From: Halobacillus kuroshimensis DSM 18393
GTDB lineage: Bacteria; Bacillota; Bacilli; Bacillales; Halobacillaceae
NCBI RefSeq assembly: GCF_000425705.1
Contig: NZ_KE384438.1
Span: 2,978 to 66,977, forward strand
DNA: 64,000 nt
Direction: 5' to 3'
Shown here: positions 1 through 8,458 of the stretch, in pieces
Layout of the letters: every line of letters begins with the position of its first letter
Numbering within the stretch: the first letter of the stretch is position 1
Program-made: the position numbers and the translations under genes
The notes under the pieces: generated by a model
Databases searched by the model: none
What the model was told of the DNA's origin: nothing
What the model saw: only the letters and a program-made list of their open reading frames with translations

Positions 1-284
1 TACCTCACCAACTAGCTAATGCGCCGCGGGCCCATCTGTAAGTGATAGCGAGAAGCCATCTTTCAACTTATCTTCATGCGAAGAAAAGTATTACCCGGCA
101 TTAGCCCCGGTTTCCCGGGGTTATTCCGATCTTACAGGCAGGTTGCCCACGTGTTACTCACCCGTCCGCCGCTCGTTCCACGAGCTTCACCCCGAAAGGA
201 TCCACTCGCTTCCCGCGCTCGACTTGCATGTATTAGGCACGCCGCCAGCGTTCGTCCTGAGCCAGGATCAAACTCTCCATAAAA
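1..284 (-). rRNA. 16S ribosomal RNA, 5' end (partial)
   Basis: The reverse complement holds the universal 5' primer site AGAGTTTGATCCTGGCTCAG (257-276) followed by the V1-V2 region. The gene runs off the left edge of the window. The 5' end is placed near 284 by analogy with B. subtilis, where a few bases precede the primer site. The V1-V2 sequence is, from memory, of the Halobacillus/Pontibacillus/Thalassobacillus type. Open reading frames across this stretch are not genes. Confidence 0.97.
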
Positions 285-397
285 GTAGTTTGACTTGCTC
301 ATTTGCACACCGAATGTGCTTTGTTTCAAATTTCTTCTTTAATGAAGAAATGTTTTGACGTACTGGTTGGTTCGTTCAGTTTTCAAAGATCAAATAA
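285..397 (-). other. 16S rRNA leader / tRNA-16S spacer
   Basis: This 113-bp spacer lies between tRNA-Ile and the 16S gene. It contains a GATCTTTGAAAACTGAAC segment (reverse strand) typical of Bacillus rRNA leaders and spacers. No good promoter is seen here, so the 16S gene is probably read through from the upstream tRNA promoters. Confidence 0.6.
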
Positions 398-475
<78 letters not shown>

Positions 476-491
476 AATGGTGATTGAATAA

Positions 492-565
492 TGGAGCGGG
501 TGAAGGGAATCGAACCCTCATCATCAGCTTGGAAGGCTGAGGTTTTACCACTAAACTACACCCGC
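492..565 (-). tRNA. tRNA-Gly(TCC)
   Basis: Acceptor GCGGGTG/CACCCGC, anticodon TCC in loop CTTCCAA, and CCA encoded at 492-494. Confidence 0.97.
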
Positions 566-588
566 ATATATCATGTTGTATTTCTCGA

Positions 589-665
589 TGGTCGGGAAGA
601 CAGGATTCGAACCTGCGACCCCTTGGTCCCAAACCAAGTGCTCTACCAAGCTGAGCTACTTCCCG
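589..665 (-). tRNA. tRNA-Pro(TGG)
   Basis: Acceptor CGGGAAG/CTTCCCG, anticodon TGG in loop TTTGGGA, and CCA encoded at 589-591. Confidence 0.97.
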
Positions 666-671
666 TTAAAA

Positions 672-748
<77 letters not shown>

Positions 749-784
749 ATTTTATAATAGCTTTGCGTTGAAAGCGACTTTTCT

Positions 785-813
785 ATCTTAACACGTTTCC
801 GTGTCGATTGCAA
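785..813 (-). promoter_or_regulatory. Sigma-A promoter inside tRNA array
   Basis: Reverse strand reads TTGCAA (808-813), a 17-bp spacer, then TAAGAT (785-790). It lies in the 88-bp gap between tRNA-Leu(GAG) and tRNA-Arg, so it would drive Arg-Pro-Gly-Ile and probably the 16S gene. Confidence 0.65.
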
Positions 814-836
814 CAACTTTTTTAAAAGAAATTAGT

Positions 837-924
<88 letters not shown>

Positions 925-963
925 AGCATCATTATAATGGAATGCTGATCATGGTAATTAAAG

Positions 964-1045
964 TGCGGGTGGAGGGACTTGAACCCCCACGCCGTGAAGC
1001 ACTAGATCCTAAATCTAGCGTGTCTGCCAATTCCACCACACCCGC
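964..1045 (-). tRNA. tRNA-Leu(TAG), CCA not encoded
   Basis: Class II tRNA with anticodon TAG in loop TTTAGGA and acceptor GCGGGTG/CACCCGC. The discriminator A at 964 is followed by CTT, so the CCA end must be added by the CCA-adding enzyme, unlike most of its neighbours. Confidence 0.95.
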
Positions 1046-1052
1046 AAATAAA

Positions 1053-1128
1053 TGGTGAGCCATGAAGGATTCGAACCTTCGACCCTCTGATTAAAAGTCA
1101 GATGCTCTACCAGCTGAGCTAATGGCTC
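1053..1128 (-). tRNA. tRNA-Lys(TTT)
   Basis: Acceptor GAGCCAT/ATGGCTC, anticodon TTT in loop CTTTTAA, and CCA encoded at 1053-1055. It is the first gene downstream of the promoter at 1188-1216. Confidence 0.97.
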
Positions 1129-1187
1129 TAAAGAAAGGAATCTATTACACTTGAAAATGATTTGTTCTTTTTAAAAGCACAAGAACC

Positions 1188-1216
1188 ATCATACATCTTA
1201 TTGATAATGTTGTCAA
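1188..1216 (-). promoter_or_regulatory. Strong sigma-A promoter inside tRNA array
   Basis: Reverse strand TTGACA (1211-1216), 17-bp spacer, TATGAT (1188-1193). This near-consensus promoter sits in the 108-bp gap between tRNA-Gln and tRNA-Lys. Confidence 0.75.
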
Positions 1217-1236
1217 CCCTTTTTCCGAAGAAAAAA

Positions 1237-1311
1237 TGGCTGGGCCAGCTGGATTCGAACCAGCGCATGACGGTACCAAAAACCGTTGCCTTACCGCTTG
1301 GCTATGGCCCA
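1237..1311 (-). tRNA. tRNA-Gln(TTG)
   Basis: Acceptor TGGGCCA/TGGCCCA, anticodon TTG in loop TTTTGGT, and CCA encoded at 1237-1239. Confidence 0.96.
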
Positions 1312-1318
1312 AAGATAA

Positions 1319-1395
1319 TGGCGGTCCGGACGGGACTCGAACCCGCGACCTCCTGCGTGACAGGCAGGCATTCTAACCAACTGAACTACCGGACC
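1319..1395 (-). tRNA. tRNA-Asp(GTC)
   Basis: Acceptor GGTCCGG/CCGGACC, anticodon GTC in loop CTGTCAC, and CCA encoded at 1319-1321. Confidence 0.97.
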
Positions 1396-1415
1396 CCTTA
1401 AAGGGTGATGCAAAG

Positions 1416-1487
1416 TGACCCGTACGGGATTCGAACCCGTGTTACCGCCGTGAAAGGGCGGTGTCTTAACCACTTGACCAACGGGCC
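1416..1487 (-). tRNA. tRNA-Glu(TTC), CCA not encoded
   Basis: Acceptor GGCCCGT/ACGGGTC and anticodon TTC in loop CTTTCAC. The discriminator A at 1416 is followed by CTT, so CCA is not encoded. Confidence 0.95.
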
Positions 1488-1497
1488 ATTAAGAAAA

Positions 1498-1588
1498 TGG
1501 CGGAGAAGGAGGGATTTGAACCCTCGCGCCGCTTACGCGACCTACACCCTTAGCAGGGGCGCCTCTTCAGCCACTTGAGTACTTCTCC
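1498..1588 (-). tRNA. tRNA-Ser(GCT)
   Basis: Class II tRNA with a long variable arm. Acceptor GGAGAAG/CTTCTCC, anticodon GCT in loop CTGCTAA, and CCA encoded at 1498-1500. Confidence 0.96.
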
Positions 1589-1592
1589 GTAA

Positions 1593-1667
1593 TGGCTCCA
1601 ACGGTAGGATTCGAACCTACGACCGATCGGTTAACAGCCGATTGCTCTACCACTGAGCTACGTTGGA
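1593..1667 (-). tRNA. tRNA-Asn(GTT)
   Basis: Acceptor TCCAACG/CGTTGGA, anticodon GTT in loop CTGTTAA, and CCA encoded at 1593-1595. It is the first gene of the array. Confidence 0.97.
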
Positions 1668-1711
1668 ATAATGTCTCAATGTGTGCCGCTCGTTTATCGG
1701 CGACGTTTAAT

Positions 1712-1740
1712 ATCTTATAACATCCTGCCTTTAATGTCAA
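1712..1740 (-). promoter_or_regulatory. Sigma-A promoter of the tRNA array
   Basis: Reverse strand TTGACA (1735-1740), 17-bp spacer, TAAGAT (1712-1717), about 40 bp upstream of tRNA-Asn. It is the first of three promoters seen in the array. Confidence 0.7.
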
Positions 1741-1841
1741 ACCCTTTTTCGTGAAAAAATGTAGTTTCTTACGTTTTTTTGGATTGTTTTGTTAAGGCTT
1801 ATTTAATTTAACATGTGTGAAGTGGTTCGTCAACACAATTT

Positions 1842-2294
1842 TTACTTCTTTTTTAAACGGCCTTTACATTTCCCGCAGTGATACTTTTTCGTATCCACCT
1901 TCCTCTTCCGCTGATAAGTCTGACCGCACTGGACACACTCATAATGGTGGAACCCTTTCTTCTTTTCAGAAGGAAGCTGTGCGCAGAATCTCGGAGAGTC
2001 TGTCTTATGTAAAAGGTCTTTGAATTCAGGATCACCATGTCCAAAGCCTTTCCCTTCTATATGAAGGTGATAGTGGCACAGTTCATGTTTGATAATCCCT
2101 TCTAATTCAGCACCATCCAATTCTACAATATACTTCGGATTGATTTCAATGGTTCTTTTTGAAGGAATGTACCGCCCACCTGTCGTTCGAAGACGAGAGT
2201 TGAAGTATACATCATCCACAAACGGTTTGTCAAAATATTTTCGTGATAATTCGTCCGTCCATGCTTCCAGCTGCTGTTGTGTCAAAGACTGCAC
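1842..2294 (-). CDS. sprT: SprT-like zinc metalloprotein (YdcK family)
   Basis: SprT/Spartan-like family protein of 150 aa, the length of B. subtilis YdcK. The zinc motif HELCHYH is near residues 70-76, with a further His in GHGDPEF near 86. A C-terminal zinc ribbon uses four cysteines near 120, 123, 140 and 143. The start is a GTG preceded by AGGAGG at a 7-bp spacing; an ATG 36 bp upstream lacks a ribosome binding site and would add non-conserved residues. The substrate of the bacterial family is unknown; eukaryotic Spartan cleaves DNA-protein crosslinks. It sits between the tRNA array and cmpA/tex exactly as in B. subtilis. Confidence 0.9.
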   Translation of the reverse strand: MQSLTQQQLEAWTDELSRKYFDKPFVDDVYFNSRLRTTGGRYIPSKRTIEINPKYIVELDGAELEGIIKHELCHYHLHIEGKGFGHGDPEFKDLLHKTDSPRFCAQLPSEKKKGFHHYECVQCGQTYQRKRKVDTKKYHCGKCKGRLKKK

Positions 2295-2368
2295 AAGCAC
2301 ACCTCCTCTGTTCTGTGCATACTGTATCATACGTATTTAAAAAGAGGAACAGAAAGGAGCTGTCCGTC

Positions 2369-2479
2369 ATGCCTTCCTGGCTGAAAGTACAGATGGAGCG
2401 TGCTTTCTTCAATAAAGATAAGTATCAGATCAAGCTGCTTAATCAGTGCTGGTACTATTATCAGCACCTCTATAAATAG
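2369..2479 (+). CDS. cmpA: Cortex morphogenetic protein CmpA
   Basis: A 36-aa protein that closely matches B. subtilis CmpA in length and in the conserved core IKLLNQCWYYY. In B. subtilis CmpA is made in the mother cell and acts with ClpXP to remove the coat protein SpoIVA from spores that assemble incorrectly. A good AAAGGAG lies 9 bp before the ATG. The gene lies between sprT and tex, on the opposite strand, as in B. subtilis. Its presence is direct evidence that the organism belongs to a sporulating lineage. Confidence 0.88.
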   Translation: MPSWLKVQMERAFFNKDKYQIKLLNQCWYYYQHLYK

Positions 2480-2481
2480 AA

Positions 2482-2509
2482 ATACCCGGAAGCCGCAGCC
2501 CCCAGGTAT
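2482..2509. terminator. Weak hairpin between cmpA and tex
   Basis: ATACC/GGTAT arms surround a C/G-rich loop in the 34-bp gap between the convergent genes. The T-tract on the reverse strand is poor, so termination here is uncertain. Confidence 0.35.
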
Positions 2510-2513
2510 CCCT

Positions 2514-4685
2514 TTACGATTGAGGAATCATGGTCAAAGCAATTCTCTGCTTCTGGACATCCACCTTGTCCACCCATACTGTAACAACATCTCCGACAGA
2601 GACCATGTCCATCGGGTGTTTGACGAATTTGTCAGCCAGTTTGGATATATGGACAAGCCCGTCCTGTTTTACTCCGATATCGACGAACGCACCGAAGTCA
2701 ACAACGTTACGAACGGTTCCTTCCAGTTCCATTCCCTCTTCCAAATCCTCCATAGAAAGGACGTTCGTCTTGAGCAGCGGCTTAGGAAGATCGTCACGTG
2801 GGTCACGGCCCGGCTGGATCAATGCCTTTTGAATATCTGTCAGCGTCAGCGTGCCAATGCCGAACTCTTCCGAAGCGGCATTCAAGTCCATCTGCTTCAG
2901 TTTTTCACCCAATTGTCCATCCCCGAGGTCCTTACTTGTAAATCCAAGATTCTGAAGCAGCTTCCTTGTCGCCTGATAACTTTCCGGGTGGATCGACGTA
3001 CGGTCGAGCGGTTCTTCTCCGTCCAGTACTCGAAGAAATCCGATACTCTGTTCGAACGTTTTCGCTCCGAGCCTTGGAATGTCCTTCAATTCTCTGCGTT
3101 TCGTAAACTTCCCGAGTTCCTCCCGCTTCTTCACGATGTTATTAGCAACCGTTTTACTCAAGCCGGATACATATTGAAGCAGGGAAGCAGAGGCTGTATT
3201 CACGTTTACTCCGACTTGGTTGACGGCCGTTTCTACAACAAACGTCAGGGACTCGTTCAATTTCTTCTGGGTAACATCGTGCTGATACTGCCCGACGCCG
3301 ATGGATTTAGGATCGATTTTCACCAGTTCCGCGAGTGGATCCTGGATTCGGCGGGCAATCGATACCGCGCTTCTTTCTTCGACCTGAAAATCCGGGAACT
3401 CTTCCCTGGCCAGCTTGGATGCTGAATACACACTGGCTCCCGCTTCGTTCACGATCATATAGGAAGCTTTCCAGCTGTGCTTCTGGATCATATCACTAAT
3501 GAACTGCTCTGTTTCTCGAGAGGCGGTTCCATTTCCAATGGCGATAAGCTCCATGTTGTACTGTTCCATGAATGACAGGAGCTTCTTTTCTGCGCCTTTG
3601 GTGTCTTTTTTAGGTGCGGTTGGATAAATGACTCCGATATCGAGCACCTTTCCCGTTTCATCAATAACCGCAAGCTTACAGCCCGTACGGTATGCCGGAT
3701 CAACTCCAAGGACGACTTTCCCTTTAAGCGGAGGCTGAAGCAGAAGGCTTCGCAAGTTGCTCGAAAACACATCAATCGCCTGTTCCTCAGCCACTTCAGA
3801 AAGAGAATTGCGGATCTCCCTTTCCACAGAAGGCTGAATGAGTCGTTTGTAGCTGTCCTGGATCGCGTCAGTCAGGATTCCCCTGAGTTCTCCGCCCGTT
3901 CCCCGCTTCACGACTTCTTTTTCAAGGTACTGCGTAATACTGTCCTCAGGCGGCTGAACGGAAACCTTGATAATCCCTTCCTTCTCCCCACGGTTCATGG
4001 CCAGCACACGGTGGGAGGCAATAGAACGGACGGGCTCCTGGTAATCGTAGTACATCTCAAAGACACCTTTTTCATCCTTGGCCTTATCCTTCTCTGAAGA
4101 AGCAATTGTGCCTTTCTCGTGTGTCTGCTTACGAATCCTTTCCCTGAACGCTGCGTCCTCTGATATCCATTCGGCCAGAATGTCATTCACACCTGCACGC
4201 ACGTCTTCAACAGCCGGCAGCTCCTGTTCTTCGGAAATGTACGTCTGCGCTTCTGCTTCAAAGCCGAAAGATTCCTGTGCCCATACTTTAAGGGCCAGTG
4301 GTTCAAGCCCCTTCTCTTTCGCCACTGTGGCACGAGTCCTCCTTTTCTGCTTGTAAGGACGGTAAAGATCCTCCACCTTCTGGAGTTTCTCTGCTTTTTC
4401 TATGTCGGCTTTCAATTCATCCGTTAGTTTCCCCTGCTCATCGATCAAGCGAACGACTTCCTCTTTACGCTCAGCAAGGTTGACGGCATAATTCCACTGA
4501 TCTTCAATGGTTTTAATTTGAACTTCATCAAGACCACCGGTCATCTCCTTACGATAACGGGCGATGAACGGGACGGTGTTCCCTTCGTTCAGCAGTTGAA
4601 TCACCTGCTGGATTATTCCTTCTTTCAGCTTCATCTGTCCGGCTACTGACTGAATCAATTCCGGACTGTTTTTCCAATCACTCAA
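2514..4685 (-). CDS. tex: Tex family RNA-binding transcriptional accessory protein (YdcI)
   Basis: Full-length Tex of 723 aa (B. subtilis YdcI has about 719). It carries the N-terminal Tex domain, a YqgF/RNase H-like fold near residues 320-430 (VLGVDPAYRTGCK), helix-hairpin-helix segments near 490-560 (VNVNTASASLL), and a C-terminal S1 RNA-binding domain near 645-720 (GTVRNVVDFGAFVDIGV). The likely start is TTG, placed 7 bp after AGGAGG; an ATG 45 bp upstream would read through the ribosome binding site. Tex proteins bind nucleic acids and transcribing RNA polymerase. The gene is downstream of rsbX but separated from it by a terminator. Confidence 0.93.
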   Translation of the reverse strand: MSDWKNSPELIQSVAGQMKLKEGIIQQVIQLLNEGNTVPFIARYRKEMTGGLDEVQIKTIEDQWNYAVNLAERKEEVVRLIDEQGKLTDELKADIEKAEKLQKVEDLYRPYKQKRRTRATVAKEKGLEPLALKVWAQESFGFEAEAQTYISEEQELPAVEDVRAGVNDILAEWISEDAAFRERIRKQTHEKGTIASSEKDKAKDEKGVFEMYYDYQEPVRSIASHRVLAMNRGEKEGIIKVSVQPPEDSITQYLEKEVVKRGTGGELRGILTDAIQDSYKRLIQPSVEREIRNSLSEVAEEQAIDVFSSNLRSLLLQPPLKGKVVLGVDPAYRTGCKLAVIDETGKVLDIGVIYPTAPKKDTKGAEKKLLSFMEQYNMELIAIGNGTASRETEQFISDMIQKHSWKASYMIVNEAGASVYSASKLAREEFPDFQVEERSAVSIARRIQDPLAELVKIDPKSIGVGQYQHDVTQKKLNESLTFVVETAVNQVGVNVNTASASLLQYVSGLSKTVANNIVKKREELGKFTKRRELKDIPRLGAKTFEQSIGFLRVLDGEEPLDRTSIHPESYQATRKLLQNLGFTSKDLGDGQLGEKLKQMDLNAASEEFGIGTLTLTDIQKALIQPGRDPRDDLPKPLLKTNVLSMEDLEEGMELEGTVRNVVDFGAFVDIGVKQDGLVHISKLADKFVKHPMDMVSVGDVVTVWVDKVDVQKQRIALTMIPQS

Positions 4686-4772
4686 AAAAAGACCTCCTTC
4701 AATGACGTCCCTCTTATTGTAACAAATCAACGAAGGGTTTACCTCGTTGTTCGAGGACGGTTCAACGAATTA

Positions 4773-4816
4773 AAAAATCCTTATTCCCGGATTCACACCG
4801 AAGAATAAGGATTTTT
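4773..4816 (-). terminator. Intrinsic terminator of the rsb-sigB operon
   Basis: 14-bp arms AAAAATCCTTATTC / GAATAAGGATTTTT with a T-run on the reverse strand. It overlaps the last codons of rsbX and separates the sigma-B operon from tex. Confidence 0.88.
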
Positions 4817-5411
4817 AATGGTAAACCATGGCTATAAGCGTTGTATCATCATCGCGGTTCTGCCCGTACAGATTTTTGTACAAGGACGTAATTTCTTCCG
4901 CGTTTCGTACATGTGTGATCTTAGAAGACAGGCGGCGGTCATTCACTCCATCAGAGAACATCAGAAAAATCATCCCTTTCTGGATATTTCCGTGAGTAAC
5001 CCGCAGTGACTTCGAATACCCCGATAAATAACCCGCCAGCGGGATATTCCGGTGGCGTGTACCGTCAGGGTCTACAGTAATGACTCCAATATTCCCGATG
5101 GAGGAATACGAATAACTCATCGCACGGTAATCGATTTTCAAAATACCGAGCACAACCCCGCGTTTGCCGACCAGCACTTCATTGCATTTTTTTACAAGCG
5201 CCTCTACAGAAAGAGAAGGGTGATCTTCTATGATTTCCATCACAGCTTTCGAAGACTCCCTGGCCATCTCTCCACTGCCGAGGCCGTCAGCCAGTGCACA
5301 AAGGAACGCATCATCTGTTTCACGGTAAAAATAACTGTCGCCACAGTAGTAATTCCCTTTTTTAGCTTTCTGGAAGACAGATAACTCCACCCGTTCGTTC
5401 CCCTTTTCCAC
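4815..5411 (-). CDS. rsbX: PP2C-type phosphatase RsbX (stressosome reset)
   Basis: A 198-aa PP2C-family serine phosphatase. Metal-binding motifs are visible as GDSYF, ADGLGSGEMA, SDGVNDRR and the terminal DDDTTL. In B. subtilis RsbX dephosphorylates RsbS and RsbR and returns the stressosome to its resting state. The GTG start overlaps the sigB stop codon in the sequence TAGTG, so translation is probably coupled to sigB. It is the last gene of the operon, as in B. subtilis. Confidence 0.93.
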   Translation of the reverse strand: MEKGNERVELSVFQKAKKGNYYCGDSYFYRETDDAFLCALADGLGSGEMARESSKAVMEIIEDHPSLSVEALVKKCNEVLVGKRGVVLGILKIDYRAMSYSYSSIGNIGVITVDPDGTRHRNIPLAGYLSGYSKSLRVTHGNIQKGMIFLMFSDGVNDRRLSSKITHVRNAEEITSLYKNLYGQNRDDDTTLIAMVYH

Positions 5412-6190
5412 TAGAACACCTCAACCGATTCCGACTGGAGAGCTTCCCTCAATTTACGCAGCGCCCGCCTCTGCAGCCGGGATACGTGCATCTGGGAAAT
5501 GCCAAGCCGCTCACCTGTATCTTTCTGACTCATGTTTTCAAAATACGTACATTGAAGAATCTCCTGTTCACGCTCACTCAAAATCGGGAGGACCTTTTCG
5601 AGCAGCATCCGCTGATCGATATTGGAGTATCCTTCATCCTGATTCCCGATAAGATCGAGAATGGTTACAGTACTTCCATCTGAATCCGCTTCGATTTTAC
5701 GGTCTACGGAAAGGGCTTTGTAGCTTTTACCCATTTCCATCGTTTCCAGTACATCCTCTTCAGATACTTCCAGGTATTCAGCAATCTCGAGGACGGACGG
5801 GGAACGCTGCTGGATATTCGTCAGTTCTTCGGCCGCTTTCTTTATCTTCGGCCCAAGTTCCTTGATCCGGCGTGGTACGTGCACACTCCACGTCTTATCG
5901 CGGATGAAGCGTTTAATCTCACCGATAATGGTCGGGATGGCGAACGATTCGAATGATTTTCCGAAATCCTTATCATACCTGCGGATCGCTGCCAGCAGGC
6001 CGAGCATTCCGACCTGAACGAGATCTTCGTGGATCGTACTGTTCTTCGAATATTTACGAGCAATGGACTCTACAAGGTCCTTATAAACAAGGACCACTTT
6101 CTCCTGTACAGCCTCATCTTTTGGATTCTCCTGTAAATAGGCAATCCATTCGTAAATTTCCTCATTGTGGTGTTGTGATCTGGTCGCCAT
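5411..6190 (-). CDS. sigB: General stress sigma factor SigB
   Basis: 259-aa sigma-70 family factor of the SigB/F/G group. Region 2 (DKTWSVHVPRRIKELGP is highly conserved) and a region 4 helix-turn-helix (GISQMHVSRLQRRALRK) are both present. The chosen ATG follows GGGGTGGG; another ATG 21 bp upstream lacks a ribosome binding site. The gene overlaps the end of rsbW by 29 bp, which is consistent with coupled synthesis of the anti-sigma factor and sigma-B. Sigma-B-type promoters are present at 7003-7035 and 9819-9844 in its own operon. Confidence 0.97.
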   Translation of the reverse strand: MATRSQHHNEEIYEWIAYLQENPKDEAVQEKVVLVYKDLVESIARKYSKNSTIHEDLVQVGMLGLLAAIRRYDKDFGKSFESFAIPTIIGEIKRFIRDKTWSVHVPRRIKELGPKIKKAAEELTNIQQRSPSVLEIAEYLEVSEEDVLETMEMGKSYKALSVDRKIEADSDGSTVTILDLIGNQDEGYSNIDQRMLLEKVLPILSEREQEILQCTYFENMSQKDTGERLGISQMHVSRLQRRALRKLREALQSESVEVF

Positions 6191-6641
6191 TTTGACCCAC
6201 CCCGGTTTCATGGAGGTATTTCGTCATTAATACGATTACTCCATATTTACTGTTGATTTCGACTTTATCCATTAAGGCATCAATCAAAAACAGGCCAAAT
6301 CCGCCCTCGCGGAGCTCTTCAATATCACCGTCCTGTTTATAAGGTCCGATGTCTTCTTTCACTTCACCAAGATTGAAGCTTCCGCCGTGATCGGCCACCA
6401 TCACCTCAAGCCTGTCCTGATACACGCCGAAACCGATGGTGATTTCTCCTTCACCCGTTTCTTTGTATGCATGTTTGACAGCGTTGGTAATCGCTTCTGA
6501 AATCGCCACTTTCAAATCTTCAATATCTTCATAGGAAAAGCCCATGCGGTTGGCAATCCCGGACGTGCTGAGACGCACGACTCCGATATATTCCGCTTTC
6601 GCAGGCACCTTCACTTCAACAAAATCAAATGGTTCCATCAT
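6162..6641 (-). CDS. rsbW: Anti-sigma-B factor / serine kinase RsbW
   Basis: 159-aa GHKL-fold kinase with N-box EAITNAVKHAY, ADHGGSF and the G-box EGGFGLFLI. RsbW binds and silences SigB and phosphorylates RsbV on a serine. The ATG overlaps the rsbV stop (TAATG) and follows AAGGTGG. The C-terminal tail is 29 bp inside the sigB reading frame. Confidence 0.96.
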   Translation of the reverse strand: MMEPFDFVEVKVPAKAEYIGVVRLSTSGIANRMGFSYEDIEDLKVAISEAITNAVKHAYKETGEGEITIGFGVYQDRLEVMVADHGGSFNLGEVKEDIGPYKQDGDIEELREGGFGLFLIDALMDKVEINSKYGVIVLMTKYLHETGVGQNGDQITTPQ

Positions 6642-6967
6642 TACATTCCACCTTGCACTGTAGAATCGATGTTCATAATTTCAGTCAGGCCGGTAATCTT
6701 GAACAGACGGTAGACACGGTCCTGCATATGAATCAGACGGAGCGTGCTGTCATGTTCTTTCGTCGCTTTCAAGGCACTGATAAAGACACCCAGTCCTGTG
6801 GAATCCATATAATTCACGTCTTGAAGGTTCACTTCAACGACATCCTGTTCCTTCGTCAGTGGAAGAAGCGTTTCTTTGAGCTGAGGTGCCGTGAATGCAT
6901 CGACTTCACCGCCGAGCATCACGTTCGCCACGCCGTCATTTTTTGTCACATCTATCGATAAATTCAT
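6641..6967 (-). CDS. rsbV: Anti-anti-sigma factor RsbV
   Basis: 108-aa STAS-domain protein. The phosphorylated serine of the family is in the segment YMDSTGLGVFI. Unphosphorylated RsbV traps RsbW and releases SigB; RsbW inactivates it by phosphorylation and RsbU restores it. GGGAGGG precedes the ATG. A sigma-B promoter lies directly upstream, so rsbV-rsbW-sigB-rsbX can be amplified once sigma-B is active, as in B. subtilis. Confidence 0.96.
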   Translation of the reverse strand: MNLSIDVTKNDGVANVMLGGEVDAFTAPQLKETLLPLTKEQDVVEVNLQDVNYMDSTGLGVFISALKATKEHDSTLRLIHMQDRVYRLFKITGLTEIMNIDSTVQGGM

Positions 6968-7002
6968 AAATATCCCTCCCGTGTTGCTGAAAAGTAACCT
7001 AA

Positions 7003-7035
7003 ATACCCAATACCCGGATCGATAAAACGTTAAAC
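7003..7035 (-). promoter_or_regulatory. Sigma-B promoter of rsbV (autoregulatory)
   Basis: Reverse strand GTTTAA (7030-7035), 14-bp spacer, GGGTAT (7010-7015), followed after one base by a second GGGTAT (7003-7008). It matches the B. subtilis sigma-B consensus and lies at the same place (between rsbU and rsbV). The -35 overlaps the rsbU stop codon. Confidence 0.85.
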
Positions 7036-8040
7036 ATTCCTTCTGAGAATGATCAACGTAAAATCATCACGCAGGTGGAAGTCCTGCAGGCGTTCAAAGT
7101 GTTTGTACACCTGGTCGACGATGCCCTGTGCCGGCAGATGGGAATACTGCTTGATGACGTGCAGCACCTCTTCCTGCTCGATGAAACGGTCGCCTGTCCG
7201 GCATTCTGTCACACCGTCGGTCAAGAGGACGATCATATCGCCTTTTTCCACTTGTTTCTCATACTGGGTGTAGGTGATTTCAGGAGATACACCGAGTACA
7301 AGGCCCGGAGCATCGATTTCTTCAAATTCGTCCTTATCCTTATGGTAATAAAAGCCCGGCTCATGACCGGCAGAAGCATAAGTAAACGTATGATTGTTGT
7401 TGTTATATAAGCCGTAGAACATCGTAATGAACATGCTGGCATCCACATTGCGTTCCACGACCCGGTTCAAGCTGCCCAGAATGACACTTGGATCGGTCTG
7501 CATCTCAGAGAAGCTGTCCATGGAATATTTGATCATGGACATGCATAAGGCGGCGGGCACGCCTTTTCCGATGACGTCAGCCACCGCAATACCCAGGCCG
7601 CCTTTGTTGTCATGGACAAAGTGGTGGTAGTCACCATTCATCTGTTTCGCCGGTACACTGAGTGCCCCGACGTCCAGCTCGTCAATGTCAGGCTTCACCG
7701 TAGACAGCAGTGTTTTCTGCATATTGGCCGCAACCGATATTTCGGATTTCAATTCCAGCTGCTTTTCACGCAGCGTCTGATATTCCTGATAGGCGAGACC
7801 ATAGGAAATCATGGTTTCTAAAAGGAAATTCATGGATGTTTGTATATATTCCGGCATATCCGGGTATATTTCCTGTAATGATTGTATATGCACGTTAATA
7901 ATTTCTTCTGGTGATATATTCTGCTGCATCGAGTGTTTACTGAACTGCTCTGCCTGATACAGAGCCTGCTCATCTTTCGTAGTTATATACTCCTGCAGCA
8001 GCTCTTTGTAATTCTCCAAGTCGAGTTTCAATGTACTCAT
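7030..8040 (-). CDS. rsbU: PP2C phosphatase RsbU (environmental stress input)
   Basis: 336 aa. The N-terminal helical domain (about 1-90) is the RsbT-binding region; the rest is a PP2C domain with QMNGDYH, VADVIGKGVPAALCMSMIK, TDGVTECRTGD and RDDFTLIIL. It dephosphorylates RsbV-P when RsbT is released from the stressosome. The ATG is preceded by GAGGAGG. It lies 14 bp after rsbT. Length and order match B. subtilis. Confidence 0.96.
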   Translation of the reverse strand: MSTLKLDLENYKELLQEYITTKDEQALYQAEQFSKHSMQQNISPEEIINVHIQSLQEIYPDMPEYIQTSMNFLLETMISYGLAYQEYQTLREKQLELKSEISVAANMQKTLLSTVKPDIDELDVGALSVPAKQMNGDYHHFVHDNKGGLGIAVADVIGKGVPAALCMSMIKYSMDSFSEMQTDPSVILGSLNRVVERNVDASMFITMFYGLYNNNNHTFTYASAGHEPGFYYHKDKDEFEEIDAPGLVLGVSPEITYTQYEKQVEKGDMIVLLTDGVTECRTGDRFIEQEEVLHVIKQYSHLPAQGIVDQVYKHFERLQDFHLRDDFTLIILRRNV

Positions 8041-8054
8041 CGTTTATACCTCCT

Positions 8055-8456
8055 CTAACGGAGCCATTTCACAACCTTGATTTCCGTACCTTCTCCTACA
8101 TGGGAGATAATATCGAACTCGTCCATCAGCCGCTTTACGCCGGGAAGTCCTGCGCCAAGTCCCCCGGAAGTCGTAAAGCCGTCCTCCATGACCTGGCTGA
8201 TATCCTGAATCCCAGGTCCCTCGTCCATGGCAACGATCCGGATGCCTTTTTTGTTCATATCCTCAAGCGTTTCAAAACAGACTTTTCCGGTCCCTGCATA
8301 TAAATAAATGTTTCTCGCTAATTCCGAGATGGCAGTGGCGATCCTTGCCTGGTCAACGGTGCCGAAACCGATTTTTCTAGAGATGTCACGGCCCAGCTGC
8401 CTTGCTCCGACAATGTCCCACTCCTTTTGTATGTTCACACAGGATTGAAAATCCAT
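8055..8456 (-). CDS. rsbT: Serine/threonine kinase RsbT (stressosome)
   Basis: 133 aa, identical in length to B. subtilis RsbT. GHKL kinase motifs ISELARNIYLYAG, DEGPGI and TSGGLGAGLPGVKRLMDEF are clear. RsbT phosphorylates RsbS and RsbR, then leaves the complex and activates RsbU. The ATG sits 7 bp after GGAGG and 2 bp past the rsbS stop codon; an in-frame GTG 6 bp upstream is too close to the ribosome binding site. Confidence 0.96.
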   Translation of the reverse strand: MDFQSCVNIQKEWDIVGARQLGRDISRKIGFGTVDQARIATAISELARNIYLYAGTGKVCFETLEDMNKKGIRIVAMDEGPGIQDISQVMEDGFTTSGGLGAGLPGVKRLMDEFDIISHVGEGTEIKVVKWLR

Positions 8457-8458
8457 AC

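Noticed and set aside
2400-3425. Long plus-strand reading frame (341 codons)
   Set aside because: It lies antisense inside tex, which has full-length family similarity. No ribosome binding site and no recognisable domain.
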